DNA of 64,000 nucleotides from Rhodothermia bacterium (GCA_030428385.1 JAUIDY010000011.1:1-64000), one strand, 5' to 3'. Shown: positions 7,351-16,497, counted from the stretch's first letter. Program-made: numbers and translations. The notes: generated by a model from the sequence alone, not told the origin.

Positions 7351-9996
7351 TCAGTTCGCCACAAAGTTGATGATGCGGCCCGGCACGTAGATTTCGCGGC
7401 GCAGCGTTTTGCCCTCCAAAAAACGACGGACGTTGTCTTCGTCGCGGGCCTGGGCCAGCACGGCGTCTTTCTCCAGCCCCACCGGAATTTCGATGGTGGC
7501 GCGGACCTTGCCATTGACCTGCACGGCGACGGCCACGGTGTCTTCCTTCAGGTGCGCTTCCTCCACCGGCGGCCATGGCGCATAGGCCAGGCTCTCGGCA
7601 TTCCCTAGCCGCTGCCACAACTCCTCGGCGAGGTGCGGAGCGAACGGACTCAGCAACAGCACAAACGGTTCGGCAATGGCTGTTGGCAGCACGTCCCACT
7701 TGTTAGCGGCGTTGACAAACTCCATCATCGCGGCAATGGCGGTGTTGAACCGCAGTGCTTCGATGTCGTCGGTCACTTTCTGGATCGTCTGGTGCAGCAC
7801 GCGCAGTTGCTCTTTGCTGGGCGTAGCCTCGGTCGCGGTGACGGCGGCGTCGTCGGTGATGAACAAGCGCCACACCCGGTTCAGGAAGCGGTGCGGTCCT
7901 TCCAGGCCGCGCATGCTCCACGGTTTCACCTGTTCCAGCGGTCCCATAAACATCTCGTACAGCCGGAACGTGTCGGCGCCGTACTGCGCCACCACATCGT
8001 CGGGGTTAACGACGTTGCCCCGGCTTTTGCTCATTTTGAAGGCCCGGGCATCCACCTGAATGCCGGGCTGGTCGTTCAGGACAAAGCCGTCGCCTTTTTT
8101 GGTAACATCGTCATCGGTGACCGCGTGCGCCGTCACTTCCTGTCCGGTGCTTTTGATGACGCCGTTTTCCACCTCGCTGGCCGAGACGTAATGCCCGTCG
8201 GCATCCTGGTAGGCGGTGTATTCCATCTCGCCCAGGATCATGCCCTGGTGGAGCAGCTTTTTGAAGGGCTCTGGCGAGCTAATGACACCCGCGTCGAACA
8301 GCACCTTGTGCCAGAACCGCGCATACAGCAGGTGCAACACGGCATGCTCGGCCCCGCCGATGTACAGGTCCACCGGCATCCAGTATTTTTCCTTTTCGGG
8401 GTCGATCAACTGCTCCGTGTTGTGCGGGTCGATGTAGCGCAGGAAGTACCAGCACGAGCCCGCCCATTGCGGCATCGTGTTGGTCTCGCGGCGGGCGGGT
8501 TTGCCGGTGGCCGGATCGGTGGTGTGCAGCCAGTCCGTTGCCAGCGACAGCGGGCCTTCGGGCGAGCCGCTGGGCTTAAATTCTTCCAGATCGGGCAGCG
8601 CCACGGGCAGCGCATCGGCGGGCAGGGGCTTCGGTTCGCCATCGACGAAGATGACGGGGAACGGCTCGCCCCAGTAGCGCTGGCGGCTGAACAGCCAGTC
8701 GCGCAGCTTAAAGTTGACCTTGGCTTCGCCGACGCCGTGCGCCTCCAGCCAGTCGATGATTTTTCGCTTGGCCTCCGCGACTTCCAGCCCGTTCAGGCTG
8801 GTGCCCTGCGCGGCGACACCGGGGATGGGGGTGCTGGTGGCATCCGAGTTGATGGCGGGACCGTCGCCCGTGTACGCCTTGCCCTCGAAGTCGGCGGGCG
8901 GCTGTACGGTGCGGATGATGTCCAGCCCAAACTTTTCGGCGAATTCCCAGTCGCGTTCATCCTGCCCCGGCACGGCCATGATGGCTCCGGTGCCGTATGA
9001 CGCCAGCACATAGTCGGCGATCCAGATCGGGATGGCGGCACCGTTGACGGGGTTTTGGGCATAGGCGCCGGTGAACACGCCGGTCTTGTCTTTCTGCAAC
9101 TCGGTGCGTTCCAGGTCGCTTTTGTGCGAGGCGGCGGTGCGGTAGGCGTTTACCTCGTCGCGTTGGTCGGCAGATGTGATCACATCCACCAGCGGATGTT
9201 CGGGGGCCAGCACCATAAACGTCGCGCCGAACAGCGTATCCGGGCGGGTCGTGAAGACGCGGATGGTGGCGCCGTCATGATCAACCACCGCAAAATCAAC
9301 TTCGGCTCCTTCGCTGCGCCCGATCCAGTTGCGCTGCATCTCCTTGGTGCTCTCAGGCCAGTCGAGTTCGTCCAGCCCTTCCAGCAGCCGGTCACCATAC
9401 GCTGTAATCTTCAGCATCCACTGGCGCAGCGGACGCCGCACGCACGGGAAACCGCCCACTTCACTCTTGCCGTCGATGACTTCTTCATTGGCGAGCGTGG
9501 TGCCCAGTTCGTCGCACCACCACACCGGGACCTCGGCCTGGTAGGCCAGCCCTTTTTCGTACAGCTTCAGGAAGATCCACTGGGTCCAGCGGTAGTAGTT
9601 GGGATCGGTGGTATCCACCTCGCGGTCCCAGTCGTACGAGAAGCCCAGGCTCTGCAACTGCTCGCGAAACCGGTTGATGTTGCCCTCGGTGGTGATGCGC
9701 GGGTGCGTGTTGGTTTTCAGGGCATACTGCTCGGCAGGCAGCCCAAAGGCGTCCCAGCCAATCGGGTGCAGCACGTTGAAGCCTTGCATGCGCTTGTAGC
9801 GGGCGACGATATCCGTGGCGGTGTATCCCTCCGGGTGGCCGACGTGAAGCCCCGCGCCGCTGGGATACGGAAACATATCGAGGGCGTAAAACTTGGGCTT
9901 CGTGGTGTCAACGTTGTCGGGCGTGCGGAAGGTTTTGTGCGACGCCCAGTGGTGTTGCCATTTTTGCTCGACGTCTTTAAAGGGATAACTCGCCAT
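7351..9996 (-). CDS. leuS: Leucyl-tRNA synthetase
   Basis: This class I aminoacyl-tRNA synthetase charges tRNA-Leu in the cytoplasm. The 881-residue length is normal for a bacterial enzyme. The HIGH-type motif is HVGH at residues 51-54, within [20 protein letters not shown]. The KMSKS motif is intact near residue 653 ([16 protein letters not shown]). The CP1 editing domain is present between them, with [20 protein letters not shown]. The C-terminal anticodon-binding region and the small terminal domain ([16 protein letters not shown]) are complete. The start [17 protein letters not shown] is the conserved N-terminus. It appears monocistronic, with about 460 bp of repeat-bearing DNA upstream. 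Confidence 0.98.
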   Translation of the reverse strand: MASYPFKDVEQKWQHHWASHKTFRTPDNVDTTKPKFYALDMFPYPSGAGLHVGHPEGYTATDIVARYKRMQGFNVLHPIGWDAFGLPAEQYALKTNTHPRITTEGNINRFREQLQSLGFSYDWDREVDTTDPNYYRWTQWIFLKLYEKGLAYQAEVPVWWCDELGTTLANEEVIDGKSEVGGFPCVRRPLRQWMLKITAYGDRLLEGLDELDWPESTKEMQRNWIGRSEGAEVDFAVVDHDGATIRVFTTRPDTLFGATFMVLAPEHPLVDVITSADQRDEVNAYRTAASHKSDLERTELQKDKTGVFTGAYAQNPVNGAAIPIWIADYVLASYGTGAIMAVPGQDERDWEFAEKFGLDIIRTVQPPADFEGKAYTGDGPAINSDATSTPIPGVAAQGTSLNGLEVAEAKRKIIDWLEAHGVGEAKVNFKLRDWLFSRQRYWGEPFPVIFVDGEPKPLPADALPVALPDLEEFKPSGSPEGPLSLATDWLHTTDPATGKPARRETNTMPQWAGSCWYFLRYIDPHNTEQLIDPEKEKYWMPVDLYIGGAEHAVLHLLYARFWHKVLFDAGVISSPEPFKKLLHQGMILGEMEYTAYQDADGHYVSASEVENGVIKSTGQEVTAHAVTDDDVTKKGDGFVLNDQPGIQVDARAFKMSKSRGNVVNPDDVVAQYGADTFRLYEMFMGPLEQVKPWSMRGLEGPHRFLNRVWRLFITDDAAVTATEATPSKEQLRVLHQTIQKVTDDIEALRFNTAIAAMMEFVNAANKWDVLPTAIAEPFVLLLSPFAPHLAEELWQRLGNAESLAYAPWPPVEEAHLKEDTVAVAVQVNGKVRATIEIPVGLEKDAVLAQARDEDNVRRFLEGKTLRREIYVPGRIINFVAN

Positions 9997-10157
9997 GGGA
10001 AAAAGGGTGGTAAAACGCGCGTGGGCGCGGTATGAGGGTCCAAATGAACAAAAACCGGCGCCGGGAAGGACGTCGGTTCGAAAGAAAACAAAATACGAAG
10101 CGCTGCGGCGAAATGTTCTTTAGGAATCAGGCTCCGTACCAGACAAGCGTTCCTTCG

Positions 10158-10225
10158 TGTCATCTCGTCGAACTCGTCGAGGAGAGATCTCCCACGCTGG
10201 AATCGCTCAAACGCGGGAGAAGGAC
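10158..10225 (+). repeat. Dispersed palindromic repeat, family A, copy 1
   Basis: It begins TGTCATCTCGTCGA and contains GGAGAGATCTCCCACG followed about 15 bases later by CGCGGGAGA. The same core occurs at 30105-30197, 51116-51162 and 58099-58186. This copy is partial, lacking the closing TCGAGATGAC arm. Confidence 0.6.
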
Positions 10226-10257
10226 TTTATCACCGGACGGGCGAATGCTCCCATGCG

Positions 10258-10362
10258 TCACTGTGAGGAGCCACAGGCGACGTGGCGATCTCACCCCGCT
10301 GGGAAATGGTACTTCGGACGGGGTGAGATCACCACAGGCTCTGCGATCCTTCGTGATGACAC
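10258..10362. repeat. Long imperfect inverted repeat
   Basis: Outer arms GTCACTGTGAGGAGC and GATCCTTCGTGATGAC flank a perfect 12-base inner stem, GATCTCACCCCG (10287-10298) with CGGGGTGAGATC (10319-10330), around a 20-base loop. The layout is that of a dispersed extragenic palindrome similar in style to the family A units. No terminator T run is present. Confidence 0.6.
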
Positions 10363-10458
10363 ATTCAAGCGTTTGGGCGTGTACCGAGGGAACCAGCGAA
10401 GGAAACAGGACGGGGGTTGGCGGGTGTTGAGGGCCGCTCCTATGAAGTTTGCTTTGCC

Positions 10459-10875
10459 ATGCCTGATCAAAAACACCTGCTCGAAACAGCCCAGACCATC
10501 GCCGTAGTCGGTTGCTCCGACGACCCGTCCCGGACCAGCTTTGCCATCGCCCGCTACTTGCAGGCGGCAGGCTACCGCGTCATTCCCGTGAATCCCAACA
10601 TTGAGGGTTGTCTGGGCGAAACCGCTTATCCCGATCTGCAACACATTCCCGATGATGTCACCATCGACATCGTCAACATTTTTCGACATCCCAAGCACAC
10701 CGCCGACATGGTGCGGATGACGGCTGATTATGCGAAAAAGACGGGTGCCCAACCGGCCATCTGGACCCAATTGGGTGTGTCGAGCCTGGAGGCAGAACGG
10801 CTGGCAGAAGAAGCAGGGCTGCCGTACGTGGCCAACCGCTGCATCATGGTCATGCACCGTACCCTGCTGGGATGA
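10459..10875 (+). CDS. CoA-binding domain protein (YccU-like)
   Basis: This 138-residue protein is a single CoA-binding Rossmann-like domain of the YccU family. Visible features are TIAVVGCSDDPSRTSFAIARYL near the N-terminus, YRVIPVNPN, the conserved IVNIFRHP, and the closing ANRCIMVMHRTLL. An in-frame extension upstream to 10417 runs out of repeat DNA, and the ATG at 10459 gives the family-normal N-terminus MPDQKHLLE. The stop overlaps the next start (ATGA), so translation of the two is probably coupled. The family is widespread; its cellular role is not established beyond nucleotide or CoA binding. Confidence 0.9.
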   Translation: MPDQKHLLETAQTIAVVGCSDDPSRTSFAIARYLQAAGYRVIPVNPNIEGCLGETAYPDLQHIPDDVTIDIVNIFRHPKHTADMVRMTADYAKKTGAQPAIWTQLGVSSLEAERLAEEAGLPYVANRCIMVMHRTLLG

Positions 10876-11528
10876 ATCCAACACCGAAAGTTAAGATCTG
10901 CTGCATCAGCAGCGTGGAAGAAGCCGAACGGGCTATCGGGCTTGGGGCGTCGGCGCTGGGGTTGGTCTCGGCGATGCCCAGCGGTCCTGGCGTCATCGAG
11001 GAGGCGCACATCGCGGAGATCGCTGCTGCCGTGCCGCCCTCCGTCGCCACGTTTTTGCTGACCAGTCTGCAAGCCACCGACGCCATCATCGCGCAGCATC
11101 ACCGCTGCCCAACGACCACCATTCAACTGGTGGACCAACTGGAAGAGGGGACCTATGCGGATTTGCGGGCGGCCCTGCCCGGGGTGCAGTTGGTGCAGGT
11201 AATTCATGTGACAGATGCGGCGTCTATTCAGGAAGCGGAAACGGCGGCACCGCATGTTGATGCCTTGTTGCTGGATTCTGGCAACCCGAACGCGGTGGTA
11301 AAAACGCTCGGTGGGACCGGCAATACGCACGATTGGGCCCTGAGTCGTCAGATTTGCGACAGGGTGGACGTGCCTGTCTTTCTAGCCGGTGGCTTGCGGG
11401 TGCATAACGTCGCGGCTGCTATTGAACAAGTGCAGCCGTTTGGACTGGATCTGTGTACCGGCGTGCGCACGGACGGGCAACTCGATGAAGCGAAGCTGCG
11501 GGCGTTTATGGACGCGGTGCGCGCCTAA
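10872..11528 (+). CDS. Phosphoribosylanthranilate isomerase-like protein (TrpF family)
   Basis: This 218-residue TIM-barrel protein has the TrpF outline. It opens VKICCISSVEEAERAIGLGA, with the cysteine of the KIC motif that acts in catalysis in the family. The other candidate acid/base residue is Asp in DALLLDSG, and the phosphate-binding end reads GGTGNTHDW, then VFLAGGL, then GLDLCTGVR. TrpF converts phosphoribosylanthranilate to CdRP in tryptophan synthesis. No other trp gene is in the window, and the second strand has CCIS where most TrpF proteins have CGIT or CGLT, so this may be a paralogue with another substrate. It overlaps the CoA-binding gene by four bases and converges on the dehydrogenase gene with a four-base overlap. 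Confidence 0.75.
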   Translation: MNPTPKVKICCISSVEEAERAIGLGASALGLVSAMPSGPGVIEEAHIAEIAAAVPPSVATFLLTSLQATDAIIAQHHRCPTTTIQLVDQLEEGTYADLRAALPGVQLVQVIHVTDAASIQEAETAAPHVDALLLDSGNPNAVVKTLGGTGNTHDWALSRQICDRVDVPVFLAGGLRVHNVAAAIEQVQPFGLDLCTGVRTDGQLDEAKLRAFMDAVRA

Positions 11529-12277
11529 TACGGGGACGGACTCATGGCCGTCCAGCCACCATCTACCACCAGGGTTTGGCCGGTGATGTGCCGTGCCTCG
11601 TCAGAGACAAGAAACACCGCTGCGTTTGCAATGTCGTCGACAGTGGCGGGTCGACCGATGGGGGTGATGCGTGCCCACGTTTTTTCATAGGCGGTGTCTT
11701 CCAGGGTGCGCTCCGTCGCCGTTGCACCGGGCGCAAGGGCATTCACGGTGATCTGAAACGGTGAGAGTTCGGCGACCAGCGTGCGTGCGAGCAGTTCGAG
11801 CGCGGCTTTGGTCATGCCGTAGGCCGCCAGGTTCTGGTGGGCCTGATGCCCCGTCACCGACGACATAAACAACAGCCGACCTCCCGTGCCCTGTTTTTTT
11901 ATCTGCCGGGCAGCCGCCTGCGCGAGAAAAAACGTGCCACCGAGATTCACCTTCAACACGCGGTAAAAGTCTTCTGGGGGATAGGTGAGAAAGTCGCCGT
12001 ACAGCGTGATGCCTGCATTGGCGATGGCAATATCCAGATGGCCGAAGCGGGAGACAGCGGTGTCTACAAGCGTCTGAATCACCTCCAGGTCGCTGCAATC
12101 GCCCGGCACGTCGATACATCTTTCGCCGATTTTCTCTGCCGCCTGCTGAGCCAGGCCGGGATCCAGGTCGTTCAGCACCACGCAGGCCCCGGCGTTGGCT
12201 AACTGGTGCGCAATGGCAAGGCCAATGCCTTGCCCGGCTCCGGTGACAAGGGCAACGCGATCGTGTAGGTTGCTCAT
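11525..12277 (-). CDS. Short-chain dehydrogenase/reductase (SDR)
   Basis: This 250-residue classical SDR has the NAD(P)-binding TGAGQGIGLAIA at the N-terminus, NAG at the end of strand four (IAIANAGITLYG), the catalytic Ser in FMSSVTGH, and Y-x-x-x-K in AAYGMTKAALE. The C-terminus GQTLVVDGGW is standard. It begins three bases after the stop of the SorC-type regulator on the same strand, so the two are almost certainly one transcript. That links it to the sugar regulated by this locus. A sugar 1-dehydrogenase or sugar-acid reductase role is plausible, but the sequence alone does not fix the substrate. Confidence 0.88.
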   Translation of the reverse strand: MSNLHDRVALVTGAGQGIGLAIAHQLANAGACVVLNDLDPGLAQQAAEKIGERCIDVPGDCSDLEVIQTLVDTAVSRFGHLDIAIANAGITLYGDFLTYPPEDFYRVLKVNLGGTFFLAQAAARQIKKQGTGGRLLFMSSVTGHQAHQNLAAYGMTKAALELLARTLVAELSPFQITVNALAPGATATERTLEDTAYEKTWARITPIGRPATVDDIANAAVFLVSDEARHITGQTLVVDGGWTAMSPSPY

Positions 12278-12280
12278 CCG

Positions 12281-13237
12281 TTAATCCGTCTGTAACTGGA
12301 TAGCGGTGGGGTGGTCGGTGATCAAGACGTCGATGAGGCCGCCCCTGATTGCTGCGCGAATTGCCGCCACCTTTTGGGCTCCGCTGGCCACGCCCACAAC
12401 GCGGGGCACCTGCTGCAACGCGTCGAGGGTGATGCCGATGGTGCGTTCGTCCAGCGAGGTAGTCACCGGCTGGCCGTCGGCGTCGAAGAAGCGCATGGCG
12501 ATATCGCCGATGGCGCCCGCCTGCACCAGTGCTTCGTAATCGGCGGCGGGGAGGACAGCGCCGTCGTGTTCAAAAACAGGATTCGTGGAAAGGGCGCCGA
12601 TGCCGACGTACGCCACCGTGAGTTGGGAGAAGAGATCAATCGCGGCCTGCACATAGCGGTCCTTGAGCAAAACGTCGCGGCTTTCGGCGCGGTCTACGAT
12701 GCCCGGCGCAGGAAGCAACGTGAGCGACCCGGCAAGGAGTTGGGCCAGTCGACGCGAGAGGTCGGCGGCGTGGGTCTCGGCCTCTGGCGGTCCGAAGCCG
12801 CCCATCATCTGCACCACCTGGACGTCGTTCGGCGACTGTGGCTGGAGGGACTGCACCAGCGCTTGCAGCGTGCGGCCCCAGGTCACTCCCAGGATGTCGC
12901 CCGCCGCCAGCGTCCGTAGCAGATACGCCGCTGCCGCCGTGCCCAGTTGCTGCCGAAGCATCTGATCGCCACTCGCCGCGTCGGCGTCCACAATCAGCAC
13001 TTCTTCCAGCTTATAGCGCTGTTCGAGGTCGGTTTCCAACTCCAGGAAGCTGCCCCGCGACACCACGTTAATCTGAACGATGCCTTCCTCGCGGGCCTGT
13101 TGAATCAGCCGCGACACCTTGGGGCGCGACACATGCAGCCGGTTGGCGATCTGCTGCTGGGTGTGCTGCTGGAGGTAATACAACTCGCTCACCTTACTCA
13201 GCAGCCGATAGTTGATGGGGTCTTTGGGACGGGCCAT
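12281..13237 (-). CDS. SorC-family sugar-responsive transcriptional regulator
   Basis: This 318-residue protein has an N-terminal helix-turn-helix (YYLQQHTQQQIANRLHVSRP, then KVSRLIQQAREEGIV) and the SorC/DeoR sugar-phosphate-binding domain. Family signatures are GVTWGRTLQALV, VVQMMGGFG, VAYVGIGAL, GDIAMRFFDADG and RTIGITLDAL. It is divergent from the L-rhamnose operon and co-transcribed with an SDR. The 315-bp spacer holds a promoter and several palindromes, so it is the obvious candidate regulator of rhamnose genes and of itself. The inducer is probably a rhamnose-pathway phosphate intermediate, by analogy with the family; this is inference. Confidence 0.92.
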   Translation of the reverse strand: MARPKDPINYRLLSKVSELYYLQQHTQQQIANRLHVSRPKVSRLIQQAREEGIVQINVVSRGSFLELETDLEQRYKLEEVLIVDADAASGDQMLRQQLGTAAAAYLLRTLAAGDILGVTWGRTLQALVQSLQPQSPNDVQVVQMMGGFGPPEAETHAADLSRRLAQLLAGSLTLLPAPGIVDRAESRDVLLKDRYVQAAIDLFSQLTVAYVGIGALSTNPVFEHDGAVLPAADYEALVQAGAIGDIAMRFFDADGQPVTTSLDERTIGITLDALQQVPRVVGVASGAQKVAAIRAAIRGGLIDVLITDHPTAIQLQTD

Positions 13238-13278
13238 GCGGATCGGTTTCGGTGACGGGATATTTAAAATACATGATC

Positions 13279-13300
13279 ATCTGTTCTAAAATGAACAGAT
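13279..13300. promoter_or_regulatory. Palindromic operator near the SorC regulator promoter
   Basis: ATCTGTTC, six AT-rich bases (TAAAAT), then GAACAGAT form perfect eight-base arms. GTTC/GAAC inverted repeats with short AT-rich spacers are typical of DeoR/SorC-type operators. It lies about 40-60 bp upstream of the regulator start codon, fitting autoregulation. A TGATCA lies directly to its left at 13274-13279. Confidence 0.55.
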
Positions 13301-13333
13301 GTGCCCAATTGATCCTGCCTTCACAAGCAATGA

Positions 13334-13362
13334 TTGACAACGAACGTCAGGTTCTGTACACT
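13334..13362 (+). promoter_or_regulatory. Near-consensus promoter of the rhamnose operon
   Basis: TTGACA at 13334-13339 and TACACT at 13357-13362 are separated by 17 bases, close to the general sigma-70 consensus. It points toward the GH79-rhaI-rhaB-rhaD operon, whose first start codon is at 13552. Palindromes begin about nine bases after the -10 box, over the expected transcription start. Confidence 0.6.
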
Positions 13363-13370
13363 TCTAGAAT

Positions 13371-13407
13371 TGATCATGTGATCATTTATGAGCATATGAT
13401 CATAAAT
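13371..13407. promoter_or_regulatory. Operator cluster over the rhamnose promoter start site
   Basis: TGATCA occurs at 13371, 13379 and 13397. Positions 13384-13407 form a 24-base palindrome with one mismatched pair, arms ATTTATGA and TCATAAAT around a CATATG centre. A fourth TGATCA is at 13274. Position just after the -10 box fits repression by the divergently encoded regulator; which of the two palindrome types it reads is not known. Confidence 0.6.
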
Positions 13408-13551
13408 CACTTTGTGAGACTTCGAAAGGAGCGGCACCTTTGCTGCGACGACGCCCGCATCCAGAATCTCGGTCGGGTGCGCGTGGTGGTTCAATAGATC
13501 GGGGAGAAGGCAACACCTGCGGATACCTGACTGAAGCACACCGACTGAAAA

Positions 13552-15159
13552 ATGAAAAAGCACAACGGCGTTTTAACGAGGCTTCTTGCCTTGACCCTGT
13601 TTTTGCCCATCGTTGCCGGTTTGCCTGCCCTTGGGTGGGGACAGGAAGCGCCTGCTGTCTCTGTTGATCCAGCGCAGTTGTCCGCTATCGGGACGGTAGA
13701 CGCACGTTATCAGTCCTACAACGTTGAAATGGTGGAGGTGACAGGGGGGCGGTTCTGGCGCCCGTACGATAGCGTAGCCGAAGACGCGGAGGCGGCCCCG
13801 GCATCAACTGACGGCACGCCGACCGGCCTCGACCCCAGCCTCTACGAGTACCGCCCCCCCGTAGATCTGTCCGATCCGCGACTGCGCACCCTCGCCCGGG
13901 CGCTTGGTCCCGCCTACGTGCGCGTGAGCGGGACATGGTCGAACCGGACCTACGTGCCTGCCGAAAACGAAGAGTCGTCCGCAAGTCCACCCGAAGGCTA
14001 CGGCGGCGTCCTCACGCCGGAGCAGTGGAAAGGCGTGATCGATTTTGCAGACGCCGTGGACGGCGAGATTGTCACCTCGTTTGCCATCGGCACCGGGGTG
14101 CGTGATGCAGAGGGAGACTGGACGTCCGTTCAGGCGGAGCGGCTGCTCAACCTCACACGCGCTCACGGCGGGACGATTTATGCAGCCGAGTTCTTCAACG
14201 AGCCCAACCTCGCGATGATGGGCGGGGCCCCGCAAGGATACGCGGCGGAGGACTACGGGCGCGACTTCCAGCGCTTCCACGATTATGTTCGCAAGGCGGC
14301 CCCGGAGATGCAGGTTGCCGGACCGGGTTCGGTGATGGAGACGACGGGGGACTGGATGCCGAGTGGTAGCCAACTGCCCTTCCTCCTGACTCCTGAACTG
14401 CTCGAAGCGTCGGGCGATACAGATCTGGATGCGTTTTCCTACCACCACTATGGAGCGGTCTCGCAGCGGTGTGCGGGGGCGTTGCAGACCTCGCCCGAGG
14501 AGGCCCTTTCGGAGCAGTGGCTGCGCCGTACGGACGAGACGCTCGCTTTCTACAAACCGCTCCGCGACCAGTACGCACCCGGCGCGCCGATCTGGCTGAC
14601 CGAGACTGCCGAGGCTGCCTGCGGCGGCAATCCCTGGGCGAACACGTTCCTCGACTCGTTTCGTTACCTCGATCAACTCGGTCGCCTCGCCACGCAGGAT
14701 GTCGCTGTTGTTATGCACAACACGCTGGTCGCCAGCGACTACAGCCTGATCCACGAAGACACCCTGACTCCGAAGCCCAGCTACTGGGGCGCCCTGCTGT
14801 GGGAGCGGCTGATGGGCACCACGGTGCTGGATAGCGGCGTCAAGGTTCAGGAGGGGCTTCACCTTTACGCACACTGTATGGCGGATGCGCCCGGCGGCGT
14901 GGCCCTGCTCGTCCTCAACAACAGCCGCACCGAACACTCCATGGTGAGCCTGCCTATTGGTGGGGCTCGCTACACCTTGTCCGCCGATGACGTGCAGGCG
15001 GCGGAGATTTCGCTCAATGGGCAAACGCTACACGTCGGGGCCGACGACACGCTGCCCGAACTCATGCCTGTGCCTTTCTCCAGTGGTGACGTCACGTTTG
15101 CGCCGACAACCATCACGTTCCTGACGGTGCCAGGGGCAAACAATGCAAGCTGCCGTTGA
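13552..15159 (+). CDS. Secreted GH79-like glycoside hydrolase (heparanase/glucuronidase type)
   Basis: The 535-residue protein has a signal peptide (cleavage near GWGQ) and a TIM barrel plus C-terminal beta domain. The clan-A acid/base is Glu217 in FFNEPNLAMM and the likely nucleophile is Glu351 in WLTETAEAACGG. This layout matches GH79 (heparanase and beta-glucuronidases), including the barrel strand AYVRVSGTW and DAFSYHHYG. It is the first gene after the rhamnose promoter, so it probably releases a sugar from a rhamnose- and glucuronate-containing glycan such as ulvan or an arabinogalactan. That substrate is an inference. An unspecific clan-A hydrolase remains possible. Confidence 0.72.
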   Translation: MKKHNGVLTRLLALTLFLPIVAGLPALGWGQEAPAVSVDPAQLSAIGTVDARYQSYNVEMVEVTGGRFWRPYDSVAEDAEAAPASTDGTPTGLDPSLYEYRPPVDLSDPRLRTLARALGPAYVRVSGTWSNRTYVPAENEESSASPPEGYGGVLTPEQWKGVIDFADAVDGEIVTSFAIGTGVRDAEGDWTSVQAERLLNLTRAHGGTIYAAEFFNEPNLAMMGGAPQGYAAEDYGRDFQRFHDYVRKAAPEMQVAGPGSVMETTGDWMPSGSQLPFLLTPELLEASGDTDLDAFSYHHYGAVSQRCAGALQTSPEEALSEQWLRRTDETLAFYKPLRDQYAPGAPIWLTETAEAACGGNPWANTFLDSFRYLDQLGRLATQDVAVVMHNTLVASDYSLIHEDTLTPKPSYWGALLWERLMGTTVLDSGVKVQEGLHLYAHCMADAPGGVALLVLNNSRTEHSMVSLPIGGARYTLSADDVQAAEISLNGQTLHVGADDTLPELMPVPFSSGDVTFAPTTITFLTVPGANNASCR

Positions 15160-15216
15160 TGCCATGCTGGCACTGCGCTAACCTTTCTAACCCCTGAATC
15201 CTAAACCCCGAAGTGT

Positions 15217-16497
15217 ATGATGACCGAGCAGGTTGAGCAGCACAATGCATCGCTGGGTGAGGCGCACCGCCGCGATGTGGAACACCTGGGCGAACAACTC
15301 CGGCGGCGAAAGATCGACCTGGAGGCCGTCGTTGCGCAGGTGGCGGCGTTTGAGGTGGCCGTGCCGTCGTGGGCGCTGGGTACGGGCGGCACCCGCTTCG
15401 GGCGCTACCCCGGACCGGGCGAGCCCCGCGACGTGTTCGAGAAGATGGATGACATCGCGGTGATTCAGGGGCTTACCCGCGCCACGCCGCGCGTCTCGCT
15501 GCACCTGCCGTGGGACGAACCCGACAACCCCGCCGCCCTCCGCGATCATGCCTCCGCGCTGGGTCTCGGCTTCGATGCCGTCAACTCAAACACTTTTCAG
15601 GATCAGGCCAACCAGGCGCATTCCTACAAATTCGGATCGCTTTGCCACACCGATGCCGCTGTGCGGGCACAAGCCGTGGCGCATAACATCCACGTGATCG
15701 AGGTGGGCGCAGCGCTGGGGTCGGACGCGCTCACGGTGTGGCTGGCCGATGGGAGCAATTACCCCGGTCAGATGCATCTGCGTAAGAGCTTCGAGCGGAC
15801 GCTGGCAGGCTTGCAGGAGATCTACGCTGCCTTGCCAGATGGCTGGCGGCTTTTCACCGAACATAAGCCCTATGAGCCCGCCTTTTATGCCACGGTGGTG
15901 CAGGACTGGGGCTCGTCGCTGTTGCTGGCGCAGGGTCTCGGCGAGCAGGCGTCGTGCCTGGTGGATCTGGGCCATCACTTGCCCAACACCAACGTCGAAC
16001 TCGTGGTGGCGCGGCTCGTCACGGCGGGCAAACTGGGTGGCTTTCACTTCAACGACAGCAAATACGGTGACGATGACCTGACGGCAGGCTCCATCAAACC
16101 GTACCAACTCTTTCTCGTCTTTAATGAGTTGGTCGACGCTGCACAGGACGGGGTGCTTGGGGCCGACCCGGCGTATATGATCGACCAGAGCCACAACCTG
16201 AAGGACCCAGTGGAAGCACTCCTGATGACGGTGGACAATTTGCAGCAGGCGTACGCGAAGGCGCTGTTAGTGCGCCGTGAGGCGCTGACGCATGCCCAGG
16301 AAACCAACGACGTTGTGATGGCCGAGGCTGTGCTCAAGGCGGCCTATGACACCGACGTACGGCCCCTCGTCGCTGAGGCACGGCGTCGTAGCGGCGGGGC
16401 GCTTGATCCCATCGCCACGTTCCGTGCTTCGGGCTACCGCGCGGCGAAGGCCAACGAGCGGGCGGGCGCGGCCTACATTCCACCGCAGAGCCTTTAA
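15217..16497 (+). CDS. rhaI: L-rhamnose isomerase (RhaI type)
   Basis: This 426-residue enzyme converts L-rhamnose to L-rhamnulose in the cytoplasm. It matches the RhaI form found in Rhizobiales and Bacteroidota rather than E. coli RhaA. Recognisable parts are VPSWALGTGGTRFGRYPGPG, VSLHLPWDEP, the metal-binding LFTEHKPYEPAF, CLVDLGHHLPNTN, FHFNDSKYGDDD and MIDQSHNLKDP. The E, D and H residues expected at the two-metal site are all present. It is the second gene of the operon, followed 31 bp later by the kinase. Start codons at 15217 and 15220 are adjacent and cannot be distinguished. Confidence 0.95.
   Translation: MMTEQVEQHNASLGEAHRRDVEHLGEQLRRRKIDLEAVVAQVAAFEVAVPSWALGTGGTRFGRYPGPGEPRDVFEKMDDIAVIQGLTRATPRVSLHLPWDEPDNPAALRDHASALGLGFDAVNSNTFQDQANQAHSYKFGSLCHTDAAVRAQAVAHNIHVIEVGAALGSDALTVWLADGSNYPGQMHLRKSFERTLAGLQEIYAALPDGWRLFTEHKPYEPAFYATVVQDWGSSLLLAQGLGEQASCLVDLGHHLPNTNVELVVARLVTAGKLGGFHFNDSKYGDDDLTAGSIKPYQLFLVFNELVDAAQDGVLGADPAYMIDQSHNLKDPVEALLMTVDNLQQAYAKALLVRREALTHAQETNDVVMAEAVLKAAYDTDVRPLVAEARRRSGGALDPIATFRASGYRAAKANERAGAAYIPPQSL

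Larger units (their letters stand above)
9997..10458. other. Intergenic stretch upstream of leuS and the CoA-binding protein
   Basis: About 460 bp lie between divergent leuS and the CoA-binding protein gene. The stretch is largely filled by two dispersed palindromic repeats (listed separately). The remaining ends must hold both promoters, but I cannot point to convincing boxes. Open frames running through the repeats have no protein-like features. I see no T-box or other leader structure upstream of leuS. Confidence 0.5.

Noticed and set aside
7633-9000. A 455-codon plus-strand frame opposite leuS
   Set aside because: It lies wholly inside leuS, has a His/Arg/Val-rich translation and shows no recognisable motif.
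10032-10507. Two plus-strand open frames between leuS and the CoA-binding gene
   Set aside because: They run through palindromic repeats and overlap the true CoA-binding gene in another frame. Their translations are Arg/Ser-rich without features.
13252-13497. Small plus-strand frame in the rhamnose regulatory spacer
   Set aside because: It covers the promoter and operators and has no ribosome site or protein-like pattern.
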